Origin: Paraescarpia echinospica
Lineage: Eukaryota; Annelida; Polychaeta; Sabellida; Siboglinidae
Reading direction: 5' to 3'
DNA: 64,000 bases
Assembly: GCA_020002185.1 (NCBI GenBank)
Contig: CM034541.1
Span: forward strand, 49,956,562 to 50,020,561
A program made the position numbers and the translations under genes. Shown here one piece after another: positions 26,009 through 36,329 of this stretch. The first letter of the stretch is position 1. Every line of letters begins with the position of its first letter. The notes under the pieces are model-generated. The model had not been told where the DNA came from and made no database searches. It saw nothing but the letters and a program-made list of their open reading frames with translations.

Positions 26009-27008
26009 NNNNNNNNNNNNNNNNNNNNNNNNNNNNNNNNNNNNNNNNNNNNNNNNNNNNNNNNNNNNNNNNNNNNNNNNNNNNNNNNNNNNNNNNNNNN
26101 NNNNNNNNNNNNNNNNNNNNNNNNNNNNNNNNNNNNNNNNNNNNNNNNNNNNNNNNNNNNNNNNNNNNNNNNNNNNNNNNNNNNNNNNNNNNNNNNNNNN
26201 NNNNNNNNNNNNNNNNNNNNNNNNNNNNNNNNNNNNNNNNNNNNNNNNNNNNNNNNNNNNNNNNNNNNNNNNNNNNNNNNNNNNNNNNNNNNNNNNNNNN
26301 NNNNNNNNNNNNNNNNNNNNNNNNNNNNNNNNNNNNNNNNNNNNNNNNNNNNNNNNNNNNNNNNNNNNNNNNNNNNNNNNNNNNNNNNNNNNNNNNNNNN
26401 NNNNNNNNNNNNNNNNNNNNNNNNNNNNNNNNNNNNNNNNNNNNNNNNNNNNNNNNNNNNNNNNNNNNNNNNNNNNNNNNNNNNNNNNNNNNNNNNNNNN
26501 NNNNNNNNNNNNNNNNNNNNNNNNNNNNNNNNNNNNNNNNNNNNNNNNNNNNNNNNNNNNNNNNNNNNNNNNNNNNNNNNNNNNNNNNNNNNNNNNNNNN
26601 NNNNNNNNNNNNNNNNNNNNNNNNNNNNNNNNNNNNNNNNNNNNNNNNNNNNNNNNNNNNNNNNNNNNNNNNNNNNNNNNNNNNNNNNNNNNNNNNNNNN
26701 NNNNNNNNNNNNNNNNNNNNNNNNNNNNNNNNNNNNNNNNNNNNNNNNNNNNNNNNNNNNNNNNNNNNNNNNNNNNNNNNNNNNNNNNNNNNNNNNNNNN
26801 NNNNNNNNNNNNNNNNNNNNNNNNNNNNNNNNNNNNNNNNNNNNNNNNNNNNNNNNNNNNNNNNNNNNNNNNNNNNNNNNNNNNNNNNNNNNNNNNNNNN
26901 NNNNNNNNNNNNNNNNNNNNNNNNNNNNNNNNNNNNNNNNNNNNNNNNNNNNNNNNNNNNNNNNNNNNNNNNNNNNNNNNNNNNNNNNNNNNNNNNNNNN
27001 NNNNNNNN
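26009..27008. other. Assembly gap (1,000 N)
   Basis: A run of N of exactly 1,000 bases, so its length is probably nominal. It lies inside the satellite territory, which suggests collapsed or unresolved repeats. Open frames drawn across it are meaningless. Confidence 1.
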
Positions 27009-27068
27009 AAACCTCATCTTGTGTCTTTTTCATAGTGTAATGCAAAGCATATGTTGGGAAACTTACTA

Positions 27069-27785
27069 ATAGTCTTACACTTCACAAGTATGTCTGTGTA
27101 GTTCAGTACAGATATGTTAACCACTTATGTATCTGTGTAGTTCAGTACAGATACGTTAACAAGTTATGTCTGTGTGTGTGTGTAGTTCAGTACAGATACG
27201 TTAACCACTTTGTCTATGTGTAGTACAGATACGGTAACCACTTATGTCTGTGTAGTTCAGTACAGTTTTGTTAACCACTTATGTCTGTATAGTTCAGTAC
27301 AGAGATGTTAATGTACTCAGAGCAACTAGTGGTGCAAACGAAACACTATGCTTTGACCAACACACGGCACGAATCGAACTCAGACCAACTAGTTGCGTAA
27401 ACGAAACAGAAACTTAACCGATTACACTGCACGAATTGGACTCAGACCAACTAGTTGCGTAAACGAAACAGAAACTTAACCGATTACGCTGCACAAATTG
27501 AACTCAGACCAACTAGTCACGCAAACGAAACACTATGCTTTGACCAACACACTGCACGAATCGAACTCAGACCAACTAGTTGCGTAAACGAAACAGAAAC
27601 TTAGCCGATTACGCTGCACGAATTGAACTCAGACCAACTAGTTGTACAAACGAAACAGAAACTTAACCGATTACGCTGCACAAATTGAACTCAGATCAAC
27701 TAGTCACGCAAACGAAACACTATGCTTTGACCAACACGTGTCACGAATTGGACTTAGATCAACTAGTTGGACAAACGAAACACTA
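27069..27785. repeat. 37-bp array and 'accaactagttg' satellite
   Basis: 27069-27320 has about six units of 'ttatgtctgtgtagttcagt' + 'acagatacgttaaccac'. 27320-27785 continues the 'ctcagaccaactagttgcgt' + 'aaacgaaacagaaacttaac' family seen at 21.6-22.1 kb and 24.7-24.9 kb, so the satellite spans the gap. Confidence 0.92.
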
Positions 27786-28082
27786 ATCTTAACGTGTTAT
27801 CGCGTCAATTCCTTCCTTTTTCAGGAAAATAGACGTGTTATCGCGTCAGTTCCTTCCTTTTTCAGGAAAATAGACGTGTTATCGCGTCAATTCCTTCCTT
27901 TTTCAGGAAAATAGACGTGTTATCGCGTGAATTCCTTCCTTTTTCAGGAAAATAGACGTGTTATCGCGTGAATTCCTTCCTTTTTCAGGAAAATAGACGT
28001 GTTATCGCGTCAAATCCTTCCTTTTTCTGGAAAATAGACGTGTTATCGCGTCAAATCCTTCCTTTTTCAGGAAAATAGACCA
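27786..28082. repeat. Hairpin minisatellite B (seven units of about 41 bp)
   Basis: Unit: core 'AATAGACGTGTTATCGCGT' + (C/G)AATTCC + TTCCTTTTTCAGGAA. The core differs from minisatellite A by one base. The hairpin arm is a different sequence (TTCCT...AGGAA). The array stops about 80 bp before the start codon of the zinc-finger/core relic. Confidence 0.93.
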
Positions 28083-28162
28083 GAGATTTCCATATATCAG
28101 TGCATAAAATTCGAATCGTGGTTCATTCCGTTCTTTACATTTGAACAGTAAACACGTACATT

Positions 28163-28965
28163 ATGAGCTTATCGACTAGTCTACTGACTGTCAACAAGCC
28201 CACACCATCACCATCCTTGGCACCTTTCCGGTGCCCAGATTGCAAGAGATATTTTACACGTCGAGATAACTGGAAAAAACACATTGCTCACAATCGCTGT
28301 AGACCATCGACAAACACTACGACGACAAGCACTACATTGTTCAATTCACTTGAACCGGCGCCTACTTCGACATCTGTGTCTCTGGCCCCAGCAACAAGCT
28401 CGACATTCTCGTCTCCATCTCAGGCGCCTACTACGACACATGTACCTCTGGCCCCAGCAACAAACTCGACATTCCCGTCTCCATCTCAGGTGACCATGGA
28501 GTATACAAAGAAGATGGCGTTGGTCGATCCCCGTGTTTTGGAAAACATTCAACCACAGCGTCCTTCGACTGCTAATCCTCTCGAAAGGGTCTTGCAACGA
28601 CTCGATAATGAAATGCTAGACATATTAGAACGAAGCGATATATACGAGAGGGAAAAGGTTGTGTTGTATAACCAGGTATTGAGTCGGTACAACGATCTTT
28701 CCGACACACGTATCCAAGAACCCGTGAAGAGAAAAACAAAGCACAATCTGCTAACGAAAATGAAGTCGTCGAAAAGGAGAGCATCGAAAATGAAATCATC
28801 GACAGCGTTCCAAAAACTATGAAGCAGAAAGCACGAAGACTACTCAATAAAATGAAAGGTGCCGTAAGTTGGAACGATCGTGGTGAGATGATGTACAGAA
28901 ACAAGGCGGTTCCCGGAAGTAATATCGTAGGTCCTTCTCGTCGGCAGCATCCGTTCGAACCATGA
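28163..28965 (+). pseudogene. Polinton core-like protein with N-terminal C2H2 zinc finger, frameshifted and truncated
   Basis: ATG at 28163. The N-terminus has one zinc finger (FRCPDCKRYFTRR, then H and C ligands) and a Thr/Ser/Pro/Ala linker containing a roughly 66-bp tandem duplication (PTSTSVSLAPAT / PTTTHVPLAPAT). It continues into KKMALVDPRVLE and EKVVLYNQVLSRYNDL, clearly homologous to the intact core-like gene at 46087-46836 (KKMALVDPRLVE, DKVASYNQLLIRYNAL). After about codon 190 an A-rich run near 28728-28735 shifts the frame; homology resumes in another frame (IIDSVPKT, WNDRGEMMY, VPGSNIV) and breaks off at about 28930. The finger resembles those at the N-terminus of the polymerase at 55.3 kb, so the fusion may come from joining two Polinton genes. 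DNA binding or packaging is inferred for the family. Confidence 0.75.
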
Positions 28966-29278
28966 TATACATGTCAGAGGCTACGTAACCATGTCGTTCG
29001 CATTGCAAATGGCCCCTATCGTGGACAATCATACGCTTCTTGCAGTATCTACACCCGATGTAGAAGGGAGTATACTTGCGTACTTTGTCCATAAGGAGAC
29101 ATCTGACCTCGATAAGAGGGTCAGGGCTTACCGTTGATTCTAGAGTTGGCCCGTTCACGACCTCTTGTTCCGACGGCCCGGAAGGGTGGTTGATTATCGG
29201 TATGATTGGTCGACTCGTTGGCTCGTCCTCGTCGCTCGAATCTGCCGCAGGAGAGTGGTAGTTCGGTGTCTTCAACAT
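28844..29278 (-). CDS. RPA-like zinc-ribbon protein, 3'-truncated (Polinton relic)
   Basis: Likely start ATG at 29278-29276, about 65 bp downstream of a minus-strand TATATAAGC box (29342-29350). An acidic N-terminus (SSDEDEP) precedes a zinc ribbon, GCRYCKKRM...LQCERHG, followed by SDMYIMVRTDAADEKD. The same architecture (GCSRCRRKV...MLCPSHG, YYAMRMLIKD) is in the 57.0-57.7 kb gene, where it continues into the rest of an OB fold. Here homology ends near 28935, exactly where the convergent core-like relic also ends, so the C-terminal OB fold is missing and the last 30 residues are junction read-through. The family role, single-stranded DNA binding during replication, is inferred from resemblance to the RPA70 C-terminal domain. 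Confidence 0.6.
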   Translation of the reverse strand: MLKTPNYHSPAADSSDEDEPTSRPIIPIINHPSGPSEQEVVNGPTLESTVSPDPLIEVRCLLMDKVRKYTPFYIGCRYCKKRMIVHDRGHLQCERHGYVASDMYIMVRTDAADEKDLRYYFREPPCFCTSSHHDRSNLRHLSFY

Positions 29279-29341
29279 GATGATGATGTTAGCCGCAGTG
29301 TCGTCGTAATACGAATGACGGTCCGATTGGCAAAACACCGC

Positions 29342-29350
29342 GCTTATATA
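29342..29350 (-). promoter_or_regulatory. TATA box of the RPA-like relic gene
   Basis: The minus strand reads CTATATAAGCG, about 65 bp before the proposed ATG. Upstream at about 29372-29388 is CACGTGGGCGTGCCGAA, which recurs upstream of the next gene at about 29850. Confidence 0.6.
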
Positions 29351-29481
29351 GTTAGAAAATGTGCCGAAAAGTCACGTGGGCGTGCCGAACGAACAACAAA
29401 TTTCTAACCTATGAGAATAGCTAATACTCTTTTGTGAGAAAGTGGTTGGCTCTGAAAAGAACCGTTTCTGCTATGTAAAGA

Positions 29482-29775
29482 CTATTGTTCGCGTTTTGTC
29501 CGCGACAGTGTGTTCTTGATGAGCACAGAGCGTCGCAGACAAGACTCCGGGTCGCGGGTCTTGCGCATCTCGCGTAGTTTCTTCATCGATAACCTCACGA
29601 GGCGTCGTGTTTCCTTGTGCTCCTTGGATGTGGTCAACGTCAGAGATATTCGCTTGGCAGGTTGACAGGTGCACGGGTCGGTCGCCGGGTGTCGTCACTT
29701 GTTGCTACCCGCAACATCTCGGTCATTGTCAGTAGCAATATCTCGGACGTTGTCAGTAGATGAATTCACACCCAT
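29482..29775 (-). pseudogene. SERTA-like small basic protein with internal stop
   Basis: ATG at 29775-29773. A TGA at 29697-29695 interrupts after 26 codons, and the same frame then continues to a stop at 29484-29482. The C-terminal half reads RRLVRLSMKKLREMR, then DPESCLRRSVLIKNTLSR. This pattern (helix, then E-x-x-LRRSVLI-x-NTL) matches the SERTA motif of SERTAD/CDCA4 cell-cycle regulators in animals. A TATAAAAG box on the minus strand at about 29820-29827 is about 45 bp upstream, preceded by the CACGTGGGCGTGCCGAA box. The tight layout with the neighbouring RPA-like gene suggests an accessory gene of the same element. The SERTA assignment rests on motif resemblance only. Confidence 0.5.
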
Positions 29776-29819
29776 TTTCAAGATGTAAGCTATAATGACC
29801 ACAAAAGCAGACGCAGGCC

Positions 29820-29867
29820 TTTTATAACCGGCCCACAGACCATAAAGATCACGTGGGCGTGCCGAAA
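29820..29867 (-). promoter_or_regulatory. TATA box and shared upstream box of the SERTA-like gene
   Basis: The minus strand has GGTTATAAAAGG at 29819-29830. The plus strand shows CACGTGGGCGTGCCGAA at about 29850-29866. The same 17-bp word lies upstream of the RPA-like gene (about 29372), pointing to co-regulated TATA promoters of virus-like type. Confidence 0.5.
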
Positions 29868-29984
29868 GACCACGGATTGTAGAAAATTCAAAAGCACGGA
29901 CTGCTGAGTAGAATGTACACAAGCGCGGACTGCAGAGTAGTTATTTAGTTCACAACTTATCTAACAGGGGTGCTTTCAGTTGAT

Positions 29985-31380
29985 GATAAAATTCCTATGC
30001 TTTAACATGGTAAAAATTCCCTATGCTTTAACATGGGAAAAATTCCCTATGCTTTAGCATGGGGTAAAAATTCACCTCGCGTACAAAATTACTGCGCATA
30101 GCAGTTTAATGATGTCACTGACCATGACATTATTGACCCTGATGATGGAATTACATTCAAACTCGAAAGCTCAAAACAATGGCTAACCAAAGAACTATCT
30201 GTTTAACTAAGTCAACCTTGCGTACAAAATTACGGCGCGTGGCCGTTTGATGATGTCACACAGGGTGCGCGTGCTCGCAACAAACAAACATGTCCAGTCA
30301 CGTCTCCGCGTAGGAGTTTATTTATAACCACGAGCAATGGCATTGCGCAATCACGGTGCGGTTCGTGCGCTCGCGCGCAACAAACAAACAAGTCCAGATA
30401 CGTCTCGATTACGGGTTTTGTAACAGACACCAAAGGTCTAATTCCAAAATGGTCGCTCTGTTCGAAAAAACGAAGCTATAGGCTCTGATGTAACATAGTC
30501 CTATATGTAGTCTACATATCGTATACATTACTTCAGGCAAAACGGGCTCCGCTGAATTTATAACCCTTTTATTACACATTACCCCTTATTACAACACCAC
30601 ATTTTCGATATGTCATAGTCAACCAAATAAGGGTTCGATCCCTTGGCGGAGCCTCGGCCTCCGGTTCAAGCAATCTCGTGTGTGACATATTCAAATGATA
30701 TTCGGTATATGTTATTTTATTCAAAAAGTGGTCGCCCACCTTTGCAATAAAAATGGCCTATGCTTTAACATGGGATAAAAATTCGAAAAGTGGTCGGATA
30801 CCTTTGCGATAAAAATGGCCTATGCTTTAACATAGGGTGAAAATTCCCTATGCTTTAACATGGGATAAAAACCCAGAAAGTGGTCGCATACCTTTGCGAT
30901 AAAATTCCCTATGCTTTAACATGGGATAAAAATTCCCTATGCTTTAACATGGGATAAAAATCCAAAAAGTGGCCGGATACCTTTGCGATAAAATTCCCTA
31001 TGCTTTAACATGGGATAAAAATTCCCTATGCTTTAACATGGGATAAAAATCCAAAAAGTGGCCGGATACCTTTGCGATAAAATTCCCTATGCTTTAACAT
31101 GGGATAAAAATCCAAAAAGTGGTCGGATACCTTTGCGATAAAATTCCCTATGCTTTAACATGGGATAAAAATTCCCTATGCTTTAACATGGGATAAAAAT
31201 CCAAAAAGTGGTCGGATACCTTTGCGATAAAATTCCCTATGCTTTAAAATGGGATACAAATTCCCTATGCTTTAACATGGGATAAAAATCCAAAAAGTGG
31301 TCGGATACCTTTGCGATAACAGCTCCTATGCTTTAACCCGGGATAAAAATGACCTATCCTTTAACATGGGATCTGAAATA
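29985..31380. repeat. Tandem array 'ccctatgctttaacatggga' and '(aa)gtggtcggatacctttgcgata'
   Basis: Three units at 29990-30070 and about 15 at 30755-31370. Each CCTATGCTTTAACATGGG can fold on itself (CCTATG/CATGGG around CTTTAA). It alternates with 'aaaaagtggtcggatacctt' + 'tgcgataaaattc'. Between the two blocks (30075-30430) are two diverged copies of 'gcgtacaaaattac(t/g)gcgc' and 'caacaaacaaaca(t/a)gtccag'. No gene seen. Confidence 0.92.
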
Positions 31381-31449
31381 TTTTTCCAAGCTCATTTGCA
31401 TAACCAGCCACGCCCACAATGCCCAGCTCGCTCGTGATTGGTCATTTGC

Positions 31450-31524
31450 ATTTCCCCCAGACCGCGCAAAAGACCTCATTTGCATAAATCATAAGCGGTA
31501 GAAAATGCGCGGTCTGGGGGAAAT
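31450..31524. repeat. Perfect 19-bp inverted repeat around a 37-bp loop
   Basis: ATTTCCCCCAGACCGCGCA at 31450-31468 and its exact reverse complement at 31506-31524. The octamer ATTTGCAT occurs at 31393, 31444 and inside the loop near 31478. It may be a small foldback/MITE end or a regulatory cruciform. The array above ends about 70 bp to the left. Confidence 0.9.
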
Positions 31525-31891
31525 CCCTATCTCTTAACATGGGAATTGCACCATGGCGCGCCAACGTAACTCGTAAGGGACATGTATTACTACTCATGTA
31601 CTCGTAACTATTTAGAATTGTATTTTAATGTTTTTTTAAATCAAGTGTATACCATGATATAATCGTTAAAATAGTCCTTCTGTAATTAATAGACCCTCTG
31701 TATAAACATTTAAAATGTATATAATATGTATTAAACGATAAACATAAATAAGTCAATTAAAATATAATAAATAATTTTAAAATTTAAATTAATTAAAATA
31801 TGAATAAGTGCAATAAGTACATGCCCCCTTCACTGGGTTTATAACCTTACACAATCAACGACTGTTCCGTTGTGTTACTGTTGGTTCACAG

Positions 31892-32454
31892 ACGCCTTGA
31901 ATGCGTACGACGGGGGAGTGAGAGCCGTGTTCGGAGTGAAGGGCACCGCCGGTCTGTGGGCAACCTTCCCGGCCGAGTTCGTCAGCGTCGGAAACGGTCT
32001 GCTTGATCAGGTTAGCTTGTATCACTACCACTTGCGCCGCTGTTGTGTGTTTATGACCTCACTTTTGGGACTAACATCCTATATTTTACTGTATGTGTAA
32101 ATAACTTAGACTAGTGTGATCTTAACTGCGAGGTGGCTGTATTACGGAGGTGACCGTAAAGCGAGGTTCCACTGTACACATGTTGACGGTAATGATAAAA
32201 CATCGACGGAAAGCGGTATTCCGCGAATAGAGCCTGGTATATATAGCGCTGTAATCACCGACGGTATGCAAATTGAGACACGTTCCTTGTCACAAGAACA
32301 GTTTGTAGATGCTATAAAACATGCTGTCAAAAGAAACGCCGCTAATTCAGTCATCCGACTTGCACCTTGCTTCCACGTAACTACGTACTGGTCATCAATA
32401 AATAAATAAATAAATAAACCAATAAATAAATAAATAAATAAATCAATAAATCGA

Positions 32455-32493
<39 letters not shown>

Positions 32494-35377
32494 ATCAATC
32501 AATCAATCAACCAATCAATCAATCAACCAATCTATCAATCAATCAACCAACCAACCAATCAATCAATCAATCAATCAATCAGTCAACCAATCAATCAATC
32601 AGTCAATCAATCAATTAATTAATTAATTAATCAATCAATCAATCAATTAAAGCTGTTATTCAAACAGATCAGACAAACACATTAAAGAGGTACATATTAT
32701 GTATACAAAACATAGAACAGAGCGTTTGAAGCAAAATTATGTCATGCTACTCCTTTGTCAACACTTGTTGCATATATTTTGGTATTTTGGAATAAAATCA
32801 TTACCACATGTTGTTCCATCACAAAAATGTGAATACTCAGCTTTTCATTAAACACATTGTTCACAACAAAAGAATTACAATTAATTAATTCCATTACTTA
32901 ACTTCCCTGAACATCAAATTATGTCAATTTACAGAGAAAATATAAAACTATGTATCTGCTTTTTATAATTTACATTGACATCTCTACCTTCGAATATGTG
33001 CACTTTGACGTCACACCAAACAAACGGCGATATTTTCTGAAAAATTGCTTTTGTTTCGATTCTCGACGGTAATCCGTTGAGCAGTGTTACTGTCGAGCGG
33101 ATTCCCGCCGTATGTTTGCTCAACACTGTGTTATTCCAATGATAACGACACATTTTTTTCTTCTTCCTCCCTATGCAATTTCTAAACGAAAATATGCTGC
33201 AAAAGATTAAAATATGCAGGTTAATATTGGTAATTTATATGTAATTTGAGAATGACACGGTAAGCGAATTGAATTGTTTGTTAAACAAAACATATTTTAT
33301 AACGTACGTGTTAGTCAATTAAAATCGCGTTGAAATTGGTAAATCGCATATCCATTTTGGCATAGCGTGCATTGTGTTTCAGATAGTCGGTACTGCTCTG
33401 CTGATGATGTGTATCCTTGCCATCTTTGACCCATGCAACATGCACCCATCGAATGGGCTCATTCCCATAGCTCTTGGAGCCTTGTTAACTGTACTCGGGA
33501 TGTCATTTGGTGTTAACTTCGGATACGCCCTAAATCCCGCTCGTGACCTCGCACCCCGGATATTCGTGGCTATAGCCGGTTGGGGCATGGAGACCTTCAG
33601 GTAATCACCACACAGACGTCGGAACGTTGTGGGTATTGGGGTTTATGTAGCTCTCCAAAAACCTCAAAATGCACCCTCCCGTGGGATTCACTAACCCCCC
33701 CAGGATAACCCAAAAATACGTGAAGGCTTTCAAAAAACAATTTACACCCCATTGAGGCTTGCCAAAAAACTTCTCCTTGGGCTTTCCAACACCCCCATTT
33801 GCAATCGCCTTGAGGCTAATAAAACACATTGAGACGATACACATTGGGAGCTAATTCTACTTTCAGTCCCCCACCTAAAATATTCGGAGAAGTCTTTCAA
33901 GACCCCCCTTGTTCCAGCGCTTATGCGTTACGTCACTAGTCGTGACTTCCACTCAGTCGCTCAATCGTTCATATTTGCTACGTCCTTACACAATGGTACA
34001 TAAACGGATCCAGTAGTCTTCAACTGTTGAGTTCCACGTACTAATGTTGTCATTACTCAAAATTACACCCACTTACTCTTTCAGATATAATGGATCTTAA
34101 TGAGAACCACTTATTTTTTGTTCATTATAATATTATACCCAAAGGTATCACCACTTTAGTCACTATCTAACGGCATCCACTTACGAATTCAGTCACTATA
34201 CAAAGACATACAGTTACATACTTTTAGTCATGACCGTAACCTACAAGCCCGTAGCGATGTTTACGTACGCATTCTCCCACTGAGAATAACGTTCCAGTTT
34301 ATGGAAAATTGTTCCGTTCCAAAGGTTCGTAGCGATTCCGGCAAAATGTTAGCTTATATTTATAATATTTTGGTATTTCTCAGTGACACTCACGGATTCA
34401 TTCAGTCCTTACACATTCTTGACTTAGTTTAACATATGCCACGCAGATAATGCGTTAATAACCAGTTCATACAGTTTCAGAAACTACGCCTTCTTTTGGA
34501 TTCCTCTGCTTGGACCACACATTGGCGCAGTCGTCGGTGCTGCCATCTACCAGCTATTCATCGGACTACACTTTTCGGAACCAGGAAATAAAAACGACGC
34601 GGGTAGGCATTTAAACGTATGATGTTTTATGACCGTCGCCTCCCTTTAGCAAACAACAATTGCACCTCCAGGTGTGTGTGCGTGTGCGTGTACGTGTGCG
34701 TGTGCGTGTGCGTTTGCGTTTGCGTGTGCGTGTGCGTGTGCGTGTGCGTGTGCGTGTGCGTGTGTGGGCGTGTGTGAGGGTGTGGGTATGGGTGTGTTTG
34801 TTTGTGTGCGTGTGCGCGCGTGTGGGTGTGCATCTACACACCCGCTAGTTCCGCATAATACATCCTGCTAAATCTCCATGGACGTTCGTTCAAACCCTGG
34901 ATCAGCGCCTTAATACAGTAATGCCGTCATCGTACTGACATGCAAACTGGACGGATAGGTTGACGACGTCTGTCCGAGTCGCTAGATAGAGTCAGTGAGA
35001 CCCTACATTTCTCCATCATCATTTATACGTGTCAATTAAACAAGTTTCAACAAGTATATTCCGTTAACGTATGGTTCCCAAAATAGTTTGCTACTGTACA
35101 GAACCTACTAATGGCAGACTATTTTGGCAAAGTAAGCTTGTTACGCCAGCATTCAACAGGTGTCAGATTAATTTCACCATACGCAAATTCCAGAATATAT
35201 GCAAACAGGGATCATTCATTGCACCTTTCCTACCAACTATTCTGTATTCCGGATTGTTACATTGTTGCATTGTCTCCTCATGTTTCAGACTCCAGCTGCC
35301 GCTGCAACAGTGTAAAGAGCGACGAGGAACTTAAAGGCAACAATTTGAAGTCAACAGTATTAAACACTGATTTTTGA
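31892..35377 (+). CDS. Aquaglyceroporin, last four exons
   Basis: Membrane channel for glycerol and water (MIP family, AQP3/7/9/10-like). Exons 31892-32010, 33383-33600, 34481-34602 and 35289-35377 join in phases 1, 0, 2 and 1, with GT-AG borders. The first encodes the loop GTAGLWATFPAEFVSVGNG. The second begins a transmembrane helix (IVGTALLMMCILAIFD) and carries the second NPA box, NPARDLAPR; the Asp after NPAR is typical of glycerol-permeable members. The third has FWIPLLGPHIGAVVGAAIYQ, the sixth helix, and the fourth a short hydrophilic C-terminus ending VLNTDF. The 5' half, with helices 1-3 and the first NPA box, is not visible upstream, where only arrays, the Polinton relic and the gap lie. 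Either a very long intron or rearrangement separates it. Confidence 0.88.
32397..32655. repeat. (AATA)n and (AATC)n simple repeats (intronic)
   Basis: Runs of 'aataaata' then 'aatcaatc' with CAACCAATC interruptions, inside the first visible intron of the aquaglyceroporin gene. Confidence 0.96.
34675..34830. repeat. (GTGTGC)n simple repeat (intronic)
   Basis: GTGCGTGT-type hexamers in the last intron of the aquaglyceroporin gene. Confidence 0.95.
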
Positions 35378-36288
35378 TCATAACACACATGTTTATTAGT
35401 TGTCCTGGAGGCCAGTTTACCTTGTGGCATGAAACACTTTAGTAGTTCAGTTGTCAAGTGTTTATTATTTACCCACTGGTAGTCATTTTGTACAAAAATA
35501 CTGGGATGTCGTAGTAAACATGGCTGTAAAATCGAAAAATATCGACCTGTTCCAACAGACACCACAGTAAAAGCACACAACGGTGTTGACAATGTTTTAC
35601 ATCTAGATAGTTAAACCTCTTTCCCAGAAATAGTAATACAAAAATCGAATTAAGAAACTTCAAAATTGCTCCAAAAAATCATGCGTCGGTACACAATTTG
35701 AAATTCCAGCCCTCATACGTTGTCCAAATATAAAATCCTAGTTAAATCGTCCAGGAAAACGCTACTGACAGGGCTCCGCACGTGGCTAATTTTGACAGTG
35801 TTATGCAATTTTTAGAGCTGTTTACTTTTGATATGTGATTTAGGATATATCATTGCTGTCAAAACTGCAAAAATTGCCTTTGCTGCAATTTGTTCCAATA
35901 TGACCATATCTTTGCCATAAAAAGTCCATTTGGTATAAATAAAAAACGATAAATTTAACTGCTTTATGTATTAACGCACGTAAAGATACATCTTCATCAG
36001 GTATGCACCTCATCTGGGTGCGAAGATTTGAGATTAAGTGCATTTTAATATTTTCATGGCGGCTACATCGGTTGTACTCAAATAGCTTTTCAACTACTAC
36101 GGTGGCATCGGGTTCCCCATTTACGAGAACATACACAGATACACTTCAATCATACAAGTGTCTTATCGGGTTGCGACATTTTAAAAATTGCATTAACATG
36201 AAATTTACATGTTTATTATATTTCGACACAAAACAAAATCCGTCGAACCGGGAAGGGCAACGGAATCAGCATTTTTGATCGTCGTGTA

Positions 36289-36329
<41 letters not shown>

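Noticed and set aside
25833..27069. 350-390-codon frames
   Set aside because: They are made of unknown bases in the gap.
23404..28082. CRISPR array
   Set aside because: Repeats with hairpins and short intervals look superficially similar, but intervals are not unique spacers, there are no cas genes, and the context is an animal genome.
28572..28904. Minus-strand frames over the core-like relic
   Set aside because: Shadow frames opposite a region with clear homology on the plus strand.
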